A DNA stretch of 64,000 nt from Crambe crambe (Eukaryota > Porifera > Demospongiae > Poecilosclerida > Crambeidae), in assembly GCA_963924555.1 (NCBI GenBank), contig OZ004594.1, positions 1,643,563-1,707,562 of the forward strand. The letters run 5' to 3'. This document shows, in pieces, positions 15,382 through 27,826 of this stretch; positions within the stretch are counted from its first letter, which is position 1; each line of letters starts with the position of its first letter. Under the pieces are notes generated by a model, which saw nothing but the letters and a program-made list of their open reading frames with translations, was not told the origin of the DNA and did not search any database. The translations under genes and the position numbers were made by a program.

Positions 15382-17119
15382 ATGGATGTTCAAGCAATCC
15401 TAAGTTCCAAGCAAGCTCAGTATAAGACAACAGAAGTCGAAAAAGAAGTGGAGCTCCAGTATGATCTCGGAAACCTTCTAGTTACTGACCTAAATACACT
15501 GGACACAGAAGCTATCAGGTCTGGATAAAGCTCTGAGTTATCCAGCCCATTTTTATAAGGAACATTTATTTCAGAACAAACAAGGAAGAGTACTTCAAGA
15601 ACTTAGCCAGAGACAACACACAATTACTCATAAATAAATTATGGGAGGTAATCAATCATGAACAATAATACACAATGCAGTGGAAATTTATACCATTCAA
15701 ATTCTCATCTGCAGTTGCCAAAAACTAATACTAGTGGAGCATTGTTAGCCGAGGTGTGTTGATTAATTTTAGTAAATGTGTATTTAACAATTCTTGGTGT
15801 AGTTGCCTCCTTGTACAACAGTTCTCCCAAGAGAAAAACCTGTGAGTTAACGGGTCACATCCACAAGTTTGTATATCATCTCAGTAAATTACCTCTTACT
15901 GTAATCACACACATCAGATTCCAAAACCAAAACCGCCTACCAAATGGGAGGAGTTTGCCAAGGCCAAAGGAATTCGCAATGTGAAGAAGTCCAGGATGCT
16001 ATTTGACGAGAAAGCACAGGTGATCGAGGGGGTTGTGGGGGGAGGAAGAGAGAAGCTGGGTGTTTTAGTTCCCTTTACTGTGTTCCATCATTAGGAGTGG
16101 AAGCCAAGGTGGGGTTATAAACGCAAGGATGACCCTAAAGATGACTGGGTATTGGAAGTTCCAGATAATGCAGGTAAGGACAAAGGACTTAGGCACTATC
16201 CTCATCCCTCCTTGGTCCACCTGTCTCTTAATCATCCTCAGACCCTTATGAAGACCAGTTTGAAAAGAAGAGCACTAAGAGAAAGGAGGCCATTGCTAAG
16301 AACGAGTATCAACGGTTGAGAAATATCGCCAAAGGTCAAAAGAGAGGAAAACTGAAAGGTGAGTAACCTATCCTAAGATAACCAGTTGGGATTAGATTGT
16401 CTTCTTCTTCCAGTTCCTCTTCCACCTCCAAACACGAAGGACTTGAAGAAGCACGAGTTGACTCAAGCCCTCGGAATGGCCAAGAAGGCCACAGCATCAA
16501 TTGGGCGGTTCACTCCTGCACTGGTTAGTGTCACTATTGTGGAACCTTGACACACTTGGGGACCCACCCTTTTGTCCTTTGTTGAGAGGTTGTCCGTATA
16601 TACAAAGGTACTTTTAGATGGTCCTCTATTAAGAGGTTTGTCCCTATCAAAGGTTCCATCACATTATTGAGAATTCTCAGTGAATCCAATCATATTCCTT
16701 TCAGCCTAAAGAGCCTGTACCAAAGAGAGAGAAGAAGCGAAAGGTTCGTGTGGAGTCAAATCGTGTGTTTTTGATGCCAATGATGATGACAGTCATTATA
16801 TGCAGTTTGCACCAGTGGTAGGTGACCTGGCAGCAGAAAGGCAGAAGAACTTGGACATCCTAGGAAAACTCACTAAGAACAAACCAGTACTCAACGTTGA
16901 TAAAGCAGTCAACACCCAAATAGTCTCCGAACAAAAACTGTGAGCTCTTTCATACCTTCACTTCTTTCCCTAATTGTCTTGTATTTCAGCCAAGGCAAGA
17001 AAAGGAAGGCTGAGTCAGCACAGGGGGTCAAGCACAAGCCCAAAAGGTCAAAAATGGGCGGAAAGGCCACTTTCAAAACAAAGAAATTGGGTGGTCGGGG
17101 GAACAAGAGAAAAAAGTAG
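15382..17119 (+). CDS. RRS1: RRS1, ribosome biogenesis regulator
   Basis: Nucleolar protein needed for 60S assembly and 5S RNP loading. Exons: 15382-15518, 15575-15647, 15715-15753, 15918-16019, 16095-16173, 16242-16358, 16414-16523, 16705-16939, 16990-17119. Matches to RRS1: [79 protein letters not shown], and a Lys/Arg/Gly-rich tail. The penultimate exon does not read through: the frame before about 16767 ([12 protein letters not shown]) and after about 16793 ([15 protein letters not shown]) differ by one base. Either the five-T run at 16768-16772 lacks a T (340 residues), or there is a 38-nt intron at 16755-16792 (327 residues). Confidence 0.9.
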
Positions 17120-18351
17120 TACCCCTGAAATCATAACAATTCTGGATCCATTATAATAATTATTATAATTATGTGAAACTGCTCATCAATTTACCATTTA
17201 ATTTTTGGATTGGTAGATTTTTTTCAGAATCATAATGGGAAAAAAAATTGTATCTGGCTTGATTAGTTGAACCTGGCCCCTTGAAGCATCATAAAAAGAG
17301 TCTTGAAGACATCCTGTCCATTCATCTCTTCCTACAGAACAAAATACAACACGGGATGCAGGTAGGGTTTTGTCTCCTTCAGGAGTTATCTGGTACCCAG
17401 GGAATCAGCTCATTGTGTCTTTGTTATAATTATCTTTGAAATCACCTAGAGTATAGTGGCAAACCACTCTCACTGCAGCTGGTTCTGCACTAGAGAGCAC
17501 ACTGATTAGCTGATATGAATTCAATATCGACTACATATCTGATAGGTTATTATGATGGCAATGAGGTTGTACCGCATGATTAAGACCAACCACGCCTCTA
17601 ATCTTAGTGCGCATGCGTCTAGAGATACACGTGTTGTCTTAGTAATTCTAATTAAAGTTCATCCAGATAAGAAAGAGGTTGGTTTAAATCACAGGGATGA
17701 TAATTACTGTAAATTGATCAAGTGCATGAGAGAGAGAGAGTTTAATAAGTAGTGAATATTAAAGAAAGCCATAATTAATATCTATACTTTTTACATAGCT
17801 GCACAGCAAAGAGCTGACAAGAAAGAATGAAAAGAATTAATGAAGAAGTTCTACCTTATGAATGTACAGGTAATAGTGGGAGTGCTAGTGCTTAGACAGG
17901 AAAAGCTAAGCAAGAAAGAATGAAAAGAATTAATGAAGTTCTACCTTATGAATGTACAGTCATTCTCCATGTAATGATGCTAGTGCTCAGACTGGAAAGG
18001 CTGAGAGAGAGAGAGAGAGAGAGAGAGCATTAGGATACATCTCATTGTGCCTTTTGTTATTAATCTAGTGGTATTTCCATATCAGATAGCATATTGATCA
18101 ACTGATATGGATGAATACTGATTGGTTATGATGGCGGAAAATGGTCAACCACCCTCTAATCTAAAGTGTATCACATGTTAGTGGGCTATATATTGTGCAC
18201 ATGCGTATATAACATGTGCTTTTCTTCCACGTGCTTCTAATAGGAAAGATAACTCTTCTAAGAAGTCATAGGCCTCTAAAGGAAAAATCCTTCTCTAAGA
18301 GGTTGGTATACTAGCTATTAGGCATTATTTAGGCATAAGGGGCACAGCTAG

Positions 18352-18416
<65 letters not shown>

Positions 18417-19558
18417 ACCAGGATAGATATATAGCCAAACTGGGTTCAAGCTGTGTGGGTTATTTCCACCACTAGCCCTTGATCTCCAATCTGGCAAAAT
18501 TTTGCTGGTCATTCAAAAATTATAAGTGCTGGCTAATAGCCATCAAGTACAGCTAGCTCTTGTAGTTAGCAGCCAGAAGTTAGGGTCCTGGGCAGGTGGC
18601 CTGCTAAAGCATGTTACAAAGTCTGACTAACTCACCTCTAGTGTTGTGTTTCTGTCCTGTAAGAACACCGTTCCTGTTTCTAGTGTTTTCTTTGTTCCGA
18701 TAATATGGAAAGGGGTACCCATCTCGTCCTGCCTGCAAGTATGTATAAAAAACTTCTCATCCCTCCTACATTACTCATACAAAACTTACACCGCTAAACT
18801 CTCTTCAAAGGAATGGTTGCCATCAGTGTATGCTGTAGATATTCCTGCCTGTCTCAGTTCTTCTGCTAATTTCCTGCAATACTAACAATAAACAAAAACA
18901 CCAAAACAATAAACAAAAATACCAAAACAATAAACAAAAACAATAAACAAAAATGACAAATAAAAACAACAACAATAACAAGGCGCTTTGCGGGGCAAGC
19001 AAGAACTTTAACAGGCGGTTACGGCTCATGATATCTGCTTTATTCAAGTTCAGCTTTATCGAGGCACATTGTTGGAATCCCCTCCAACAGGCCCAGAAGC
19101 ACGGACATAGATTACAAGACACAGGACTGAGATCATACTCTATAATTAGACATTTAAGTTACATCACACGTGATTATTAAAAACTTGTGATTTTTGCATT
19201 TTGATTAGTCTGTACTAAGATTAAAGAAGTTTTTAAAGGGCTAAGTTCTACTTCTCTTCCAATCTGTGCAACTCTGTTGTGGGGATAGGCTACCTCCTGG
19301 CAGTCAGAGGACCTAGAACTCAACACACATCACACAATCCTTTGAGAAACTCTTCTTCTTCATTAATACTTTTGCAACTATCAAAGTTGACTAGCTAGCA
19401 ATGCTAAAAATGGAAATGTGGGGAAGTGGTATTTCTGCATTTGCGGAGAACACACGATTGCAGACATCCAGAAGGAATTTCATTAGGATATTTCCTCCTA
19501 CTCTTCATAGGTGAAATTCAAGTATAAGTCATTAGCGATTCTTTCTTATACTTTAACG
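17120..19558. other. Repeat-rich intergenic region, left part
   Basis: No supported gene. At 17815-18003, in plus orientation, are two degraded relatives of the 150-bp unit (GAAAGAATGAAAAGAATTAA, then GAAGTTCTACCTTATGAATG). A (GA)n array is at about 18353-18413. A run built of ACAATAAACAAAAA units is near 18885-18975. Scattered short open frames show no family resemblance. Confidence 0.6.
17263..17331 (-). other. Candidate terminal exon of an unknown minus-strand gene
   Basis: On the minus strand a good acceptor (TTTTGTTCTGTAG at 17344-17332) is followed by 22 codons, EEMNGQDVFKTLFMMLQGAR then FN, and a stop, converging on RRS1. It could be the displaced last exon of POLG2, whose animal C terminus has a similar acidic-Met-then-hydrophobic-helix pattern, but no upstream partner exon was found. 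Weak. Confidence 0.25.
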
Positions 19559-19731
19559 TCCAAAATGCAGACAAGAGTGAGTGTGCATTTTCTTCAACTG
19601 GAAGAAGTACAGAATTCCAATCGCTGGTCATTTGGTTTCCTACTTAATGAGTGGAGGATTGGGTGAACTACACGTTACTCCTATTAATTATCTACTACCA
19701 TTAGAAAGTTTTGAATGCCATTTGATCTGCA
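19559..19731. repeat. Left flank of the 150-bp array, duplicated elsewhere
   Basis: The block from GTCCAAAATGCAGACAAGAG to about 19707 recurs at about 24256-24365 (shorter) and 24397-24550, in the same orientation. The array and its sister locus therefore share a left flank. Confidence 0.8.
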
Positions 19732-22700
19732 AATTAATGTACGTTCATTTTGGCTTCTCTTCTTAGCTTTTCCAGTCTGAGCACTAGCACCATTATATGG
19801 AGAATGACTATAGAGAACTTCTTCGTTAATTCTTTTCATTCTTTCTTGTCGGCTCTTTTGCTGTGCAGCTATGTAAAAAGTAATTAATGTACGTTCATTT
19901 TGGCTTCTCTTCTTAGCTTTTCCAGTCTGAGCACTAGCACCATTATATGGAGAATGACTATAGAGAGCTTCTTCGTTAATTCTTTTCATTCTTTCTTGTC
20001 GGCTCTTTTGCTGTGCAGCTATGTAAAAAGTAATTAATGTACGTTCATTTTGGCTTCTCTTCTTAGCTTTTCCAGTCTGAGCACTAGCACCATTATATGG
20101 AGAATGACCATAGAGAGCTTCTTCGTTAATTCTTTTCATTCTTTCTTGTCGGCTCTTTTGCTGTGCAGCTATGTAAAAAGTAATTAATGTACGTTCATTT
20201 TGGCTTCTCTTCTTAGCTTTTCCAGTCTGAGCACTAGCACCATTATATGGAGAATGACTATAGAGAGCTTCTTCGTTAATTCTTTTCATTCTTTCTTGTC
20301 GGCTCTTTTGCTGTGCAGCTATGTAAAAAGTAATTAATGTACGTTCATTTTGGCTTCTCTTCTTAGCTTTTCCAGTCTGAGCACTAGCACCATTATATGG
20401 AGAATGACTATAGAGAACTTCTTCGTTAATTCTTTTCATTCTTTCTTGTTGGCTCTTTTGCTGTGCAGCTATGTAAAAAGTAATTAATGTACGTTCATTT
20501 TGGCTTCTCTTCTTAGCTTTTCCAGTCTGAGCACTAGCACCATTATATGGAGAATGACTATAGAGAGCTTCTTCGTTAATTCTTTTCATTCTTTCTTGTT
20601 GGCTCTTTTGCTGTGCAGCTATGTAAAAAGTAATTAATGTACGTTCATTTTGGCTTCTCTTCTTAGCTTTTCCAGTCTGAGCACTAGCACCATTATATGG
20701 AGAATGACTATAGAGAGCTTCTTCGTTAATTCTTTTCATTCTTTCTTGTTGGCTCTTTTGCTGTGCAGCTATGTAAAAAGTAATTAATGTACGTTCATTT
20801 TGGCTTCTCTTCTTAGCTTTTCCAGTCTGAGCACTAGCACCATTATATGGAGAATGACTATAGAGAGCTTCTTCGTTAATTCTTTTCATTCTTTCTTGTC
20901 GGCTCTTTTGCTGTGCAGCTATGTAAAAAGTAATTAATGTATGTTCATTTTGGCTTCTCTTCTTAGCTTTTCCAGTCTGAGCACTAGCACCATTATATGG
21001 AGAATGACTATAGAGAGCTTCTTCGTTAATTCTTTTCATTCTTTCTTGTCGGCTCTTTTGCTGTGCAGCTATGTAAAAAGTAATTAATGTACGTTCATTT
21101 TGGCTTCTCTTCTTAGCTTTTCCAGTCTGAGCACTAGCACCATTATATGGAGAATGACTATAGAGAACTTCTTCGTTAATTCTTTTCATTCTTTCTTGTC
21201 GGCTCTTTTGCTGTGCAGCTATGTAAAAAGTAATTAATGTACGTTCATTTTGGCTTCTCTTCTTAGCTTTTCCAGTCTGAGCACTAGCACCATTATATGG
21301 AGAATGACTATAGAGAGCTTCTTCGTTAATTCTTTTCATTCTTTCTTGTCGGCTCTTGCTGTGCAGCTATGTAAAAAGTAATTAATGTACGTTCATTTTG
21401 GCTTCTCTTCTTAGCTTTTCCAGTCTGAGCACTAGCACCATTATATGGAGAATGACTATAGAGAGCTTCTTCGTTAATTCTTTTCATTCTTTCTTGTCGG
21501 CTCTTTTGCTGTGCAGCTATGTAAAAAGTAATTAATGTACGTTCATTTTGGCTTCTCTTCTTAGCTTTTCCAGTCTGAGCACTAGCACCATTATATGGAG
21601 AATGACTATAGAGAACTTCTTCGTTAATTCTTTTCATTCTTTCTTGTTGGCTCTTTTGCTGTGCAGCTATGTAAAAAGTAATTAATGTACGTTCATTTTG
21701 GCTTCTCTTCTTAGCTTTTCCAGTCTGAGCACTAGCACCATTATATGGAGAATGACTATAGAGAGCTTCTTCGTTAATTCTTTTCATTCTTTCTTGTTGG
21801 CTCTTTTGCTGTGCAGCTATGTAAAAAGTAATTAATGTACGTTCATTTTGGCTTCTCTTCTTAGCTTTTCCAGTCTGAGCACTAGCACCATTATATGGAG
21901 AATGACTATAGAGAGCTTCTTCGTTAATTCTTTTCATTCTTTCTTGTTGGCTCTTTTGCTGTGCAGCTATGTAAAAAGTAATTAATGTACGTTCATTTTG
22001 GCTTCTCTTCTTAGCTTTTCCAGTCTGAGCACTAGCACCATTATATGGAGAATGACTATAGAGAACTTCTTCGTTAATTCTTTTCATTCTTTCTTGTCGG
22101 CTCTTTTGCTGTGCAGCTATGTAAAAAGTAATTAATGTATGTTCATTTTGGCTTCTCTTCTTAGCTTTTCCAGTCTGAGCACTAGCACCATTATATGGAG
22201 AATGACTATAGAGAGCTTCTTCGTTAATTCTTTTCATTCTTTCTTGTCGGCTCTTTTGCTGTGCAGCTATGTAAAAAGTAATTAATGTACGTTCATTTTG
22301 GCTTCTCTTCTTAGCTTTTCCAGTCTGAGCACTAGCACCATTATATGGAGAATGACTATAGAGAACTTCTTCGTTAATTCTTTTCATTCTTTCTTGTCGG
22401 CTCTTTTGCTGTGCAGCTATGTAAAAAGTAATTAATGTACGTTCATTTTGGCTTCTCTTCTTAGCTTTTCCAGTCTGAGCACTAGCACCATTATATGGAG
22501 AATGACTATAGAGAGCTTCTTCGTTAATTCTTTTCATTCTTTCTTGTCGGCTCTTTTGCTGTGCAGCTATGTAAAAAGTAATTAATGTACGTTCATTTTG
22601 GCTTCTCTTCTTAGCTTTTCCAGTCTGAGCACTAGCACCATTATATGGAGAATGACTATAGAGAACTTCTTCGTTAATTCTTTTCATTCTTTCTTGTCGG

Positions 22701-23627
22701 CTCTTTTGCTGTGCAGCTATGTAAAAAGTAATTAATGTACGTTCATTTTGGCTTCTCTTCTTAGCTTTTACAGTCTGAGCACTAGCACCATTATATGGAG
22801 AATGACTATAGAGAGCTTCTTCGTTAATTCTTTTCATTCTTTCTTGTCGGCTCTTTTGCTGTGCAGCTATGTAAAAAGTAATTAATGTACGTTCATTTTG
22901 GCTTCTCTTCTTAGCTTTTCCAGTCTGAGCACTAGCACCATTATATGGAGAATGACCATAGAGAACTTCTTCGTTAATTCTTTTCATTCTTTCTTGTCGG
23001 CTCTTTTGCTGTGCAGCTATGTAAAAAGTAATTAATGTACGTTCATTTTGGCTTCTCTTCTTAGCTTTTCCAGTCTGAGCACTAGCACCATTATATGGAG
23101 AATGACTATAGAGAGCTTCTTCGTTAATTCTTTTCATTCTTTCTTGTCGGCTCTTGCTGTGCAGCTATGTAAAAAGTAATTAATGTACGTTCATTTTGGC
23201 TTCTCTTCTTAGCTTTTCCAGTCTGAGCACTAGCACCATTATATGGAGAATGACTATAGAGAACTTCTTCGTTAATTCTTTTCATTCTTTCTTGTTGGCT
23301 CTTTTGCTGTGCAGCTATGTAAAAAGTAATTAATGTACGTTCATTTTGGCTTCTCTTCTTAGCTTTTCCAGTCTGAGCACTAGCACCATTATATGGAGAA
23401 TGACTATAGAGAACTTCTTCGTTAATTCTTTTCATTCTTTCTTGTTGGCTCTTTTGCTGTGCAGCTATGTAAAAAGTAATTAATGTACGTTCATTTTGGC
23501 TTCTCTTCTTAGCTTTTCCAGTCTGAGCACTAGCACCATTATATGGAGAATGACTATAGAGAACTTCTTCGTTAATTCTTTTCATTCTTTCTTGTCGGCT
23601 CTTTTGCTGTGCAGCTATGTAAAAAGT
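19732..23627. repeat. Tandem array, 26 units of 150 bp (satellite-like)
   Basis: 3,896 bp = 26 x 150 minus two 2-bp deletions (CTCTTGCTG for CTCTTTTGCTG near 21354 and 23152). Units are almost identical, with a few recurring variants. The minus strand of each unit is open (MKRINEE... to ...KSRQER, 50 codons), so frames of 551, 603 and 153 codons appear, broken only at the two deletions. Every variant site I compared (R/H, G/V, S/G, A/V, R/Q) changes the amino acid and none is silent, which argues against coding selection. Units 4-11 and 12-19 share their variant order, so an eight-unit block seems to have been duplicated. Confidence 0.95.
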
Positions 23628-25235
23628 AATTATGGCTTTCTTTAATATTCACTACATACTTATTAAACTCTAATGACACAAGCCTCAAAGAACTGCTCTT
23701 ATTTGCTTTTCTATCTGTGAACCTTGATGCTAATAAAGCCATTGCCAAAGGGCACCATGCAGTGACTACACATGAAGGAGCCTTTCTTTTCATTCATTCT
23801 TGTTGATTCTTTTAGCTGTTCGATCACAGAGCATTTCTTTCTAGCTCTTTTTCTTGTCTATCTGTGAACTAGATGCTAATAAAGCAGAGATAAATTCGAG
23901 GAGTCATTCACCTCCATGCTTCAGCTGGAGTGGAGTCTTCTACCCCATCTTCCTCATACTGTTGCTACCAGTCTGAACATGAGCATCATAACTTTCCAAT
24001 GTGCGATGGAAAGCATTAGTACCTTACAATGTAGATAAGAGTGAGTGTGCAGATGCTTCATCTTGAAAATGAGACTCCAACATCTTTCAATGCATAATTA
24101 TTATGCAGACAAGGAAATACTTCTCACATATTATAGCCTTTCAAACTGCTTGCAAAAGGGATTGACTATCTTTGTATTGTTGGTTATGACAACTTTTTCC
24201 TGGTTGCTATATAATGCACAGCTTTGGCCTTGGGACTCTCTTTCTTATGCTTTAACGTCCAAAATGCAGACAAGAGTGAGTGTGCAGTTTCTTCAACTGG
24301 AATTCCAATCACTGGTCATTTGGTTTCCAACATGAGTGGAGGATTGGGTGAACTACATGTTACTCCGCCTTGGGACTTTCTTTCTTATGCTTTAACGTCC
24401 AAAATGCAGACAAGAGTGAGTGTGCAGTTTCTTCAACTGAAAGAAGCGCGGAATTCCAATCACTGGTCATTTGGTTTCCTACTTAATGAATGGAGGATTG
24501 GGTGAACTACATGTTACTCCTATTAATTACGTGCCTACTACCATTAGAAGGGCTTGCATTGTTGAACAAGGACTTTATCTGCAAATTTAACATGTTAGGT
24601 GCTATTTTATTTTAAGCCTTTTCTATCCATGAACCTGATAGTTAAGGCCCTAACTAGATTATTTTGTGGTTTCCTTTGGTGACCACTTGTAAGGACTTTA
24701 TCATCACTACTCTTCTTAGCCTTTCCAGTCTGAGCACAAGCACCATTACATGGAGAAACTTATAAGAGAACTTCTTCATTATCTTTTCATTCTTTCTTGT
24801 CGGCTCTTTTGCTGTGCAGCTATGTAAAAAGTATGGATATTAATTATGGTTTTCTTTAATACTCACTACTTATTAAACTCTAATGACACAAGCCTTGAAG
24901 AACTGCTCTTATTCACTTTTCTATCTGTGAACCTTGATATTAATAAAGCCTTTTCCAAAGGCCACCAGTGACTACACATGCTCTTCTCAGCCTTTCTTTT
25001 CATTCATTCTTGTTGACTCTTTTAGCTGTTTGATCACAAGAACATTTCTCCTTTTGCTTTTCTATCTGTGAACTAGATGCTAATAAAGCATAGAGTATAA
25101 TATGAGATAAATTCGAGGAGTCATTCACCTCCATGCTTCAGCTGGAGTGGAGTCTTCTACCCCATCTTCCTCATACTGTTGCTACCAGTCTGAACATGAG
25201 CATCATAACTTTCCAATGTACTGATCTCATTACTG
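23628..25235. repeat. Right flank of array and single-unit sister locus
   Basis: The right flank (from ATGGCTTTCTTTAATATTCA, about 23632-24002) recurs at about 24845-25220, including ATTCGAGGAGTCATTCACCT and CTGTTGCTACCAGTCTGAAC. Between them, 24712-24832 holds one diverged 150-bp-type unit (CCTTTCCAGTCTGAGCACAA ... GGCTCTTTTGCTGTGCAGCT). This is the same locus without the expansion. Confidence 0.85.
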
Positions 25236-26548
25236 CATGTACATTACTACATGCATAACACAGCTCTTCGGAACTGGGACTCTAAATTTCATTTTTTTCC
25301 CCCCTACTTCTTTGCTTAAAATTTGGTCTATACAAGGTGGGGGTCTATCATTCATTCAAAGTTATGCTATGCACAATTCTGCTTGGCTTTGCCTTCTTCC
25401 ACATAATTATGTAAATGAGGAAAATCACTTAAAATTCATGCAATACTTGTGTGTCAGACTTCTCCCACACTGCTTGCAAAAGGGATTGACCATCTTCGTA
25501 TTGTTGGTTATGACAACGTTTCCTAGTTGCTACATATGCTTAAAATAATGCACAGCTTTGGCCTTGGGACTCTTATTTTTTCTAAAGTTGTGCTATGTAC
25601 GATCCTGTTGGGCTTGCCTTCTTCCACATAATTATACTTAAAATTCATTCTGTGTCATATTTCTTTCAAACTGCTTGCAAATGGGATTGACTATCTTCAT
25701 ATTGTTGGTTATGACAACATTTTCCTAGTTGCTACATATGCTTAAAATAATGCACAGCTTTGGCCATGGGACTCTTTATTTTTTTCTACTTTAGAATTTG
25801 GTCTATACAAGGTGGTTGTTCCATGACTACGCCTTTTCCTTCTTCCCCTTCCCATGAAAATATTTACCTCTTTCCATAAAGCATTAGTAACTATGCAGAG
25901 AGTGTAGTTGCTTCACCTTTAAAAAAGTACCTTCCTCTTCCCACGTCAATAATGTAAATAGGAGCAAGTGTGTAATTGAAAATGGAACTCAAATTTCTTC
26001 TTGAAAATAATAATGCAGCAAAACCTCCCATAACAACTTTCTTTTCCCAGTTCCTTGCAGGACACAAACGTCTGCAGATTTTCAAGCTGTTTGCAATATG
26101 CTCAGTGTCTGCAGGAAACTTCAATGCAGATGAGAGTGAGTGTGCCTTGCATATTGCTTCAGCTTGAGACCCCCCAATTTTATTTTTTCTACTCGCACAT
26201 AAGCCTTCTTTCATGTGCTTAAACTTCTTTAGAATAAAATGTTTGCGTGGCTGAAATAGCGCTGCACTATAATATGTAACTCAGCAAGCATTTCTGGCGT
26301 GCTTCATCTGAAAAAAAGAGAACTTTCATATTGCTTTGGCTTGAAAATGAGATTTTCTACTTGCTTCTTACACATGTAAGCCTTCTTCGTGCTTAAACTT
26401 CTTTAAAATAATGTTTGCATAGTGCCACACTATAATAATAACATAACTCAAGCATTTCTGGCATGCTTCATCTGAAAAAAAGAGAACTTTGCACATTATT
26501 TTGGCTTGAAAATGAGATTTTCTAACTTGCTTCAAGCCTTCTTTGTGC
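25236..26548. repeat. Further local duplications between array and POLG2
   Basis: A block with GGGATTGACTATCTT, TTGGTTATGACAAC and GCACAGCTTTGGCC occurs three times (about 24150-24245, 25468-25570, 25672-25772). A second ~150-bp module (CTTAAACTTCTTTAAAATAA; TTTCTGG.ATGCTTCATCTGA) is repeated about three times across 26207-26612, and its last copy overlaps the 3' end of POLG2. No gene supported. Confidence 0.75.
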
Positions 26549-27826
26549 TTAAACTTCTTTAAAATGTTTGCATAGTGCCACACTATAACGTAACTCAACA
26601 AGGATTTCTGGCGCAAGACAAGCTGTAGGAAGCATAGTGGCCTGTTGGGTAGTGGCCTCTACCCTTTGGTCCACCTGTCTCAACCTGCTACCTACCATTT
26701 CCAGCTTTGAATTCTTCTCTCTTGCCAACACCACTGCTTTATAAGGAGCGAGGCAAGCATGAAACTTTAGCACCTGAAAAAAAAATTTTTTTTCTTCAAA
26801 TAATCTTGATAATAATGAATTACTCTTACTATCCTTTTCCTAGCAGATGCTTCTTCATCTTGATATGCATCACAAATGTATGCTAAAACAGCTAAATGAT
26901 AACACATACACATGATCTTACTGTAGAATCATTAATGTTACTGTATACAGACTACCTTCGTCTATCTCTGTGGATAAGGCAATGCTGCCTTCCTCTTTTG
27001 AGCAGAACTGGGAAACATCTCTATTACTAAGGGACTCCACTTCCTTTTCTCCATCTGGAAATTGAAACTTAGAAAGACATTTTTTTTTGACTTTAATTAT
27101 ACTATGCCATGTCCTGATATTTACTTTGATGCTTGCACTGAATAGATTTGACGTTGATTTTTCGTCCTTGCTAATAAAGAATTTCTCAGGGTTTACGGCA
27201 TACTGCATAATTTTTTTTAATTAGAAAAAAAGTAACTTGTTTCATCTTGGCAATACCTTTTTCCACCATCGCAATCTCATCCGCAACCATTTGGAACACC
27301 AATTCCTGTATTCGGAGAGTGGACAGAAGAACTGGATATCAGCTACTTCACGCTCATTCAAGCTGAGCATGTGGGAAATACATAAGATTCAGCGCATGAG
27401 CATTTGTTACTAACTTATCCCTGAAAATGGAGTCAATTTTTGGATCTCTTCTGAATATTTGTGCGATTCCGAATGGCACTTCAACGTTCATTGTTTCGTA
27501 CATTCGTTGAGCTAATTGCTGGTGTCTCAGGGAAGATTCTTGACCACCTGATCCACTTTCTTCATCTTCTTTGATCCTGATAGTAGAGTGAAGGGAATAT
27601 ACCCTATCTGAAGAGGTGTTCACTGATTGCCTCCTGATATATAGTAGATTTCTTGTACTTACCACGTGTACTTCCACGTGTAGCTAGTAACTTACCATTC
27701 ATTGACAATATTTTGCCTCAAATCAGTCCCCAACGGTCCATAAACAAAACCCTGGCGGCCACCAGAAATGTCGTAAATGAACCCTCGCCTATCACACAAC
27801 GCTAGCACTTTCTTCAGGGCGGCCAT
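26549..27826 (-). CDS. POLG2: POLG2, mitochondrial DNA polymerase gamma accessory subunit, C terminus abnormal
   Basis: Accessory subunit (class II aaRS-like fold) that clamps the mtDNA polymerase. Exons: 27826-27696, 27576-27415, 27362-27257, 27202-27125, 27067-26956, 26891-26830, 26773-26549; 291 residues as read. Family matches: GPLGTDLRQNIVNEW, VEVPFGIAQI, CSKWLRMRLRWWKK, FQFPDGEKEVESL, AVLAYICDAY, VLKFHACLAPYKAVV. The 57-nt intron 27124-27068 lacks stops and could be retained, but removing it restores the family spacing. After HACLAPYK the expected ~110-residue anticodon-binding-like domain is missing, and the frame runs into a dispersed repeat. A donor at 26695 (ATG|GTAGGT) may instead lead to a distant exon. 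No clear mitochondrial targeting peptide. Confidence 0.8.

Noticed and set aside
19684..23585. Long minus-strand open frames (551, 603, 153 codons) as a repeat-protein gene
   Set aside because: They follow from a stop-free 150-bp unit; variants are all nonsynonymous, two deletions break the frame, and no promoter or splice context is seen. Recorded as a satellite.
19732..23627. CRISPR-like array
   Set aside because: Units are contiguous 150-bp repeats with no unique spacers, in an animal genome.
25891..26214. 107-codon minus-strand frame upstream of the POLG2 end as its missing C terminus
   Set aside because: No resemblance to the POLG2 anticodon-binding domain; it lies in locally duplicated sequence.
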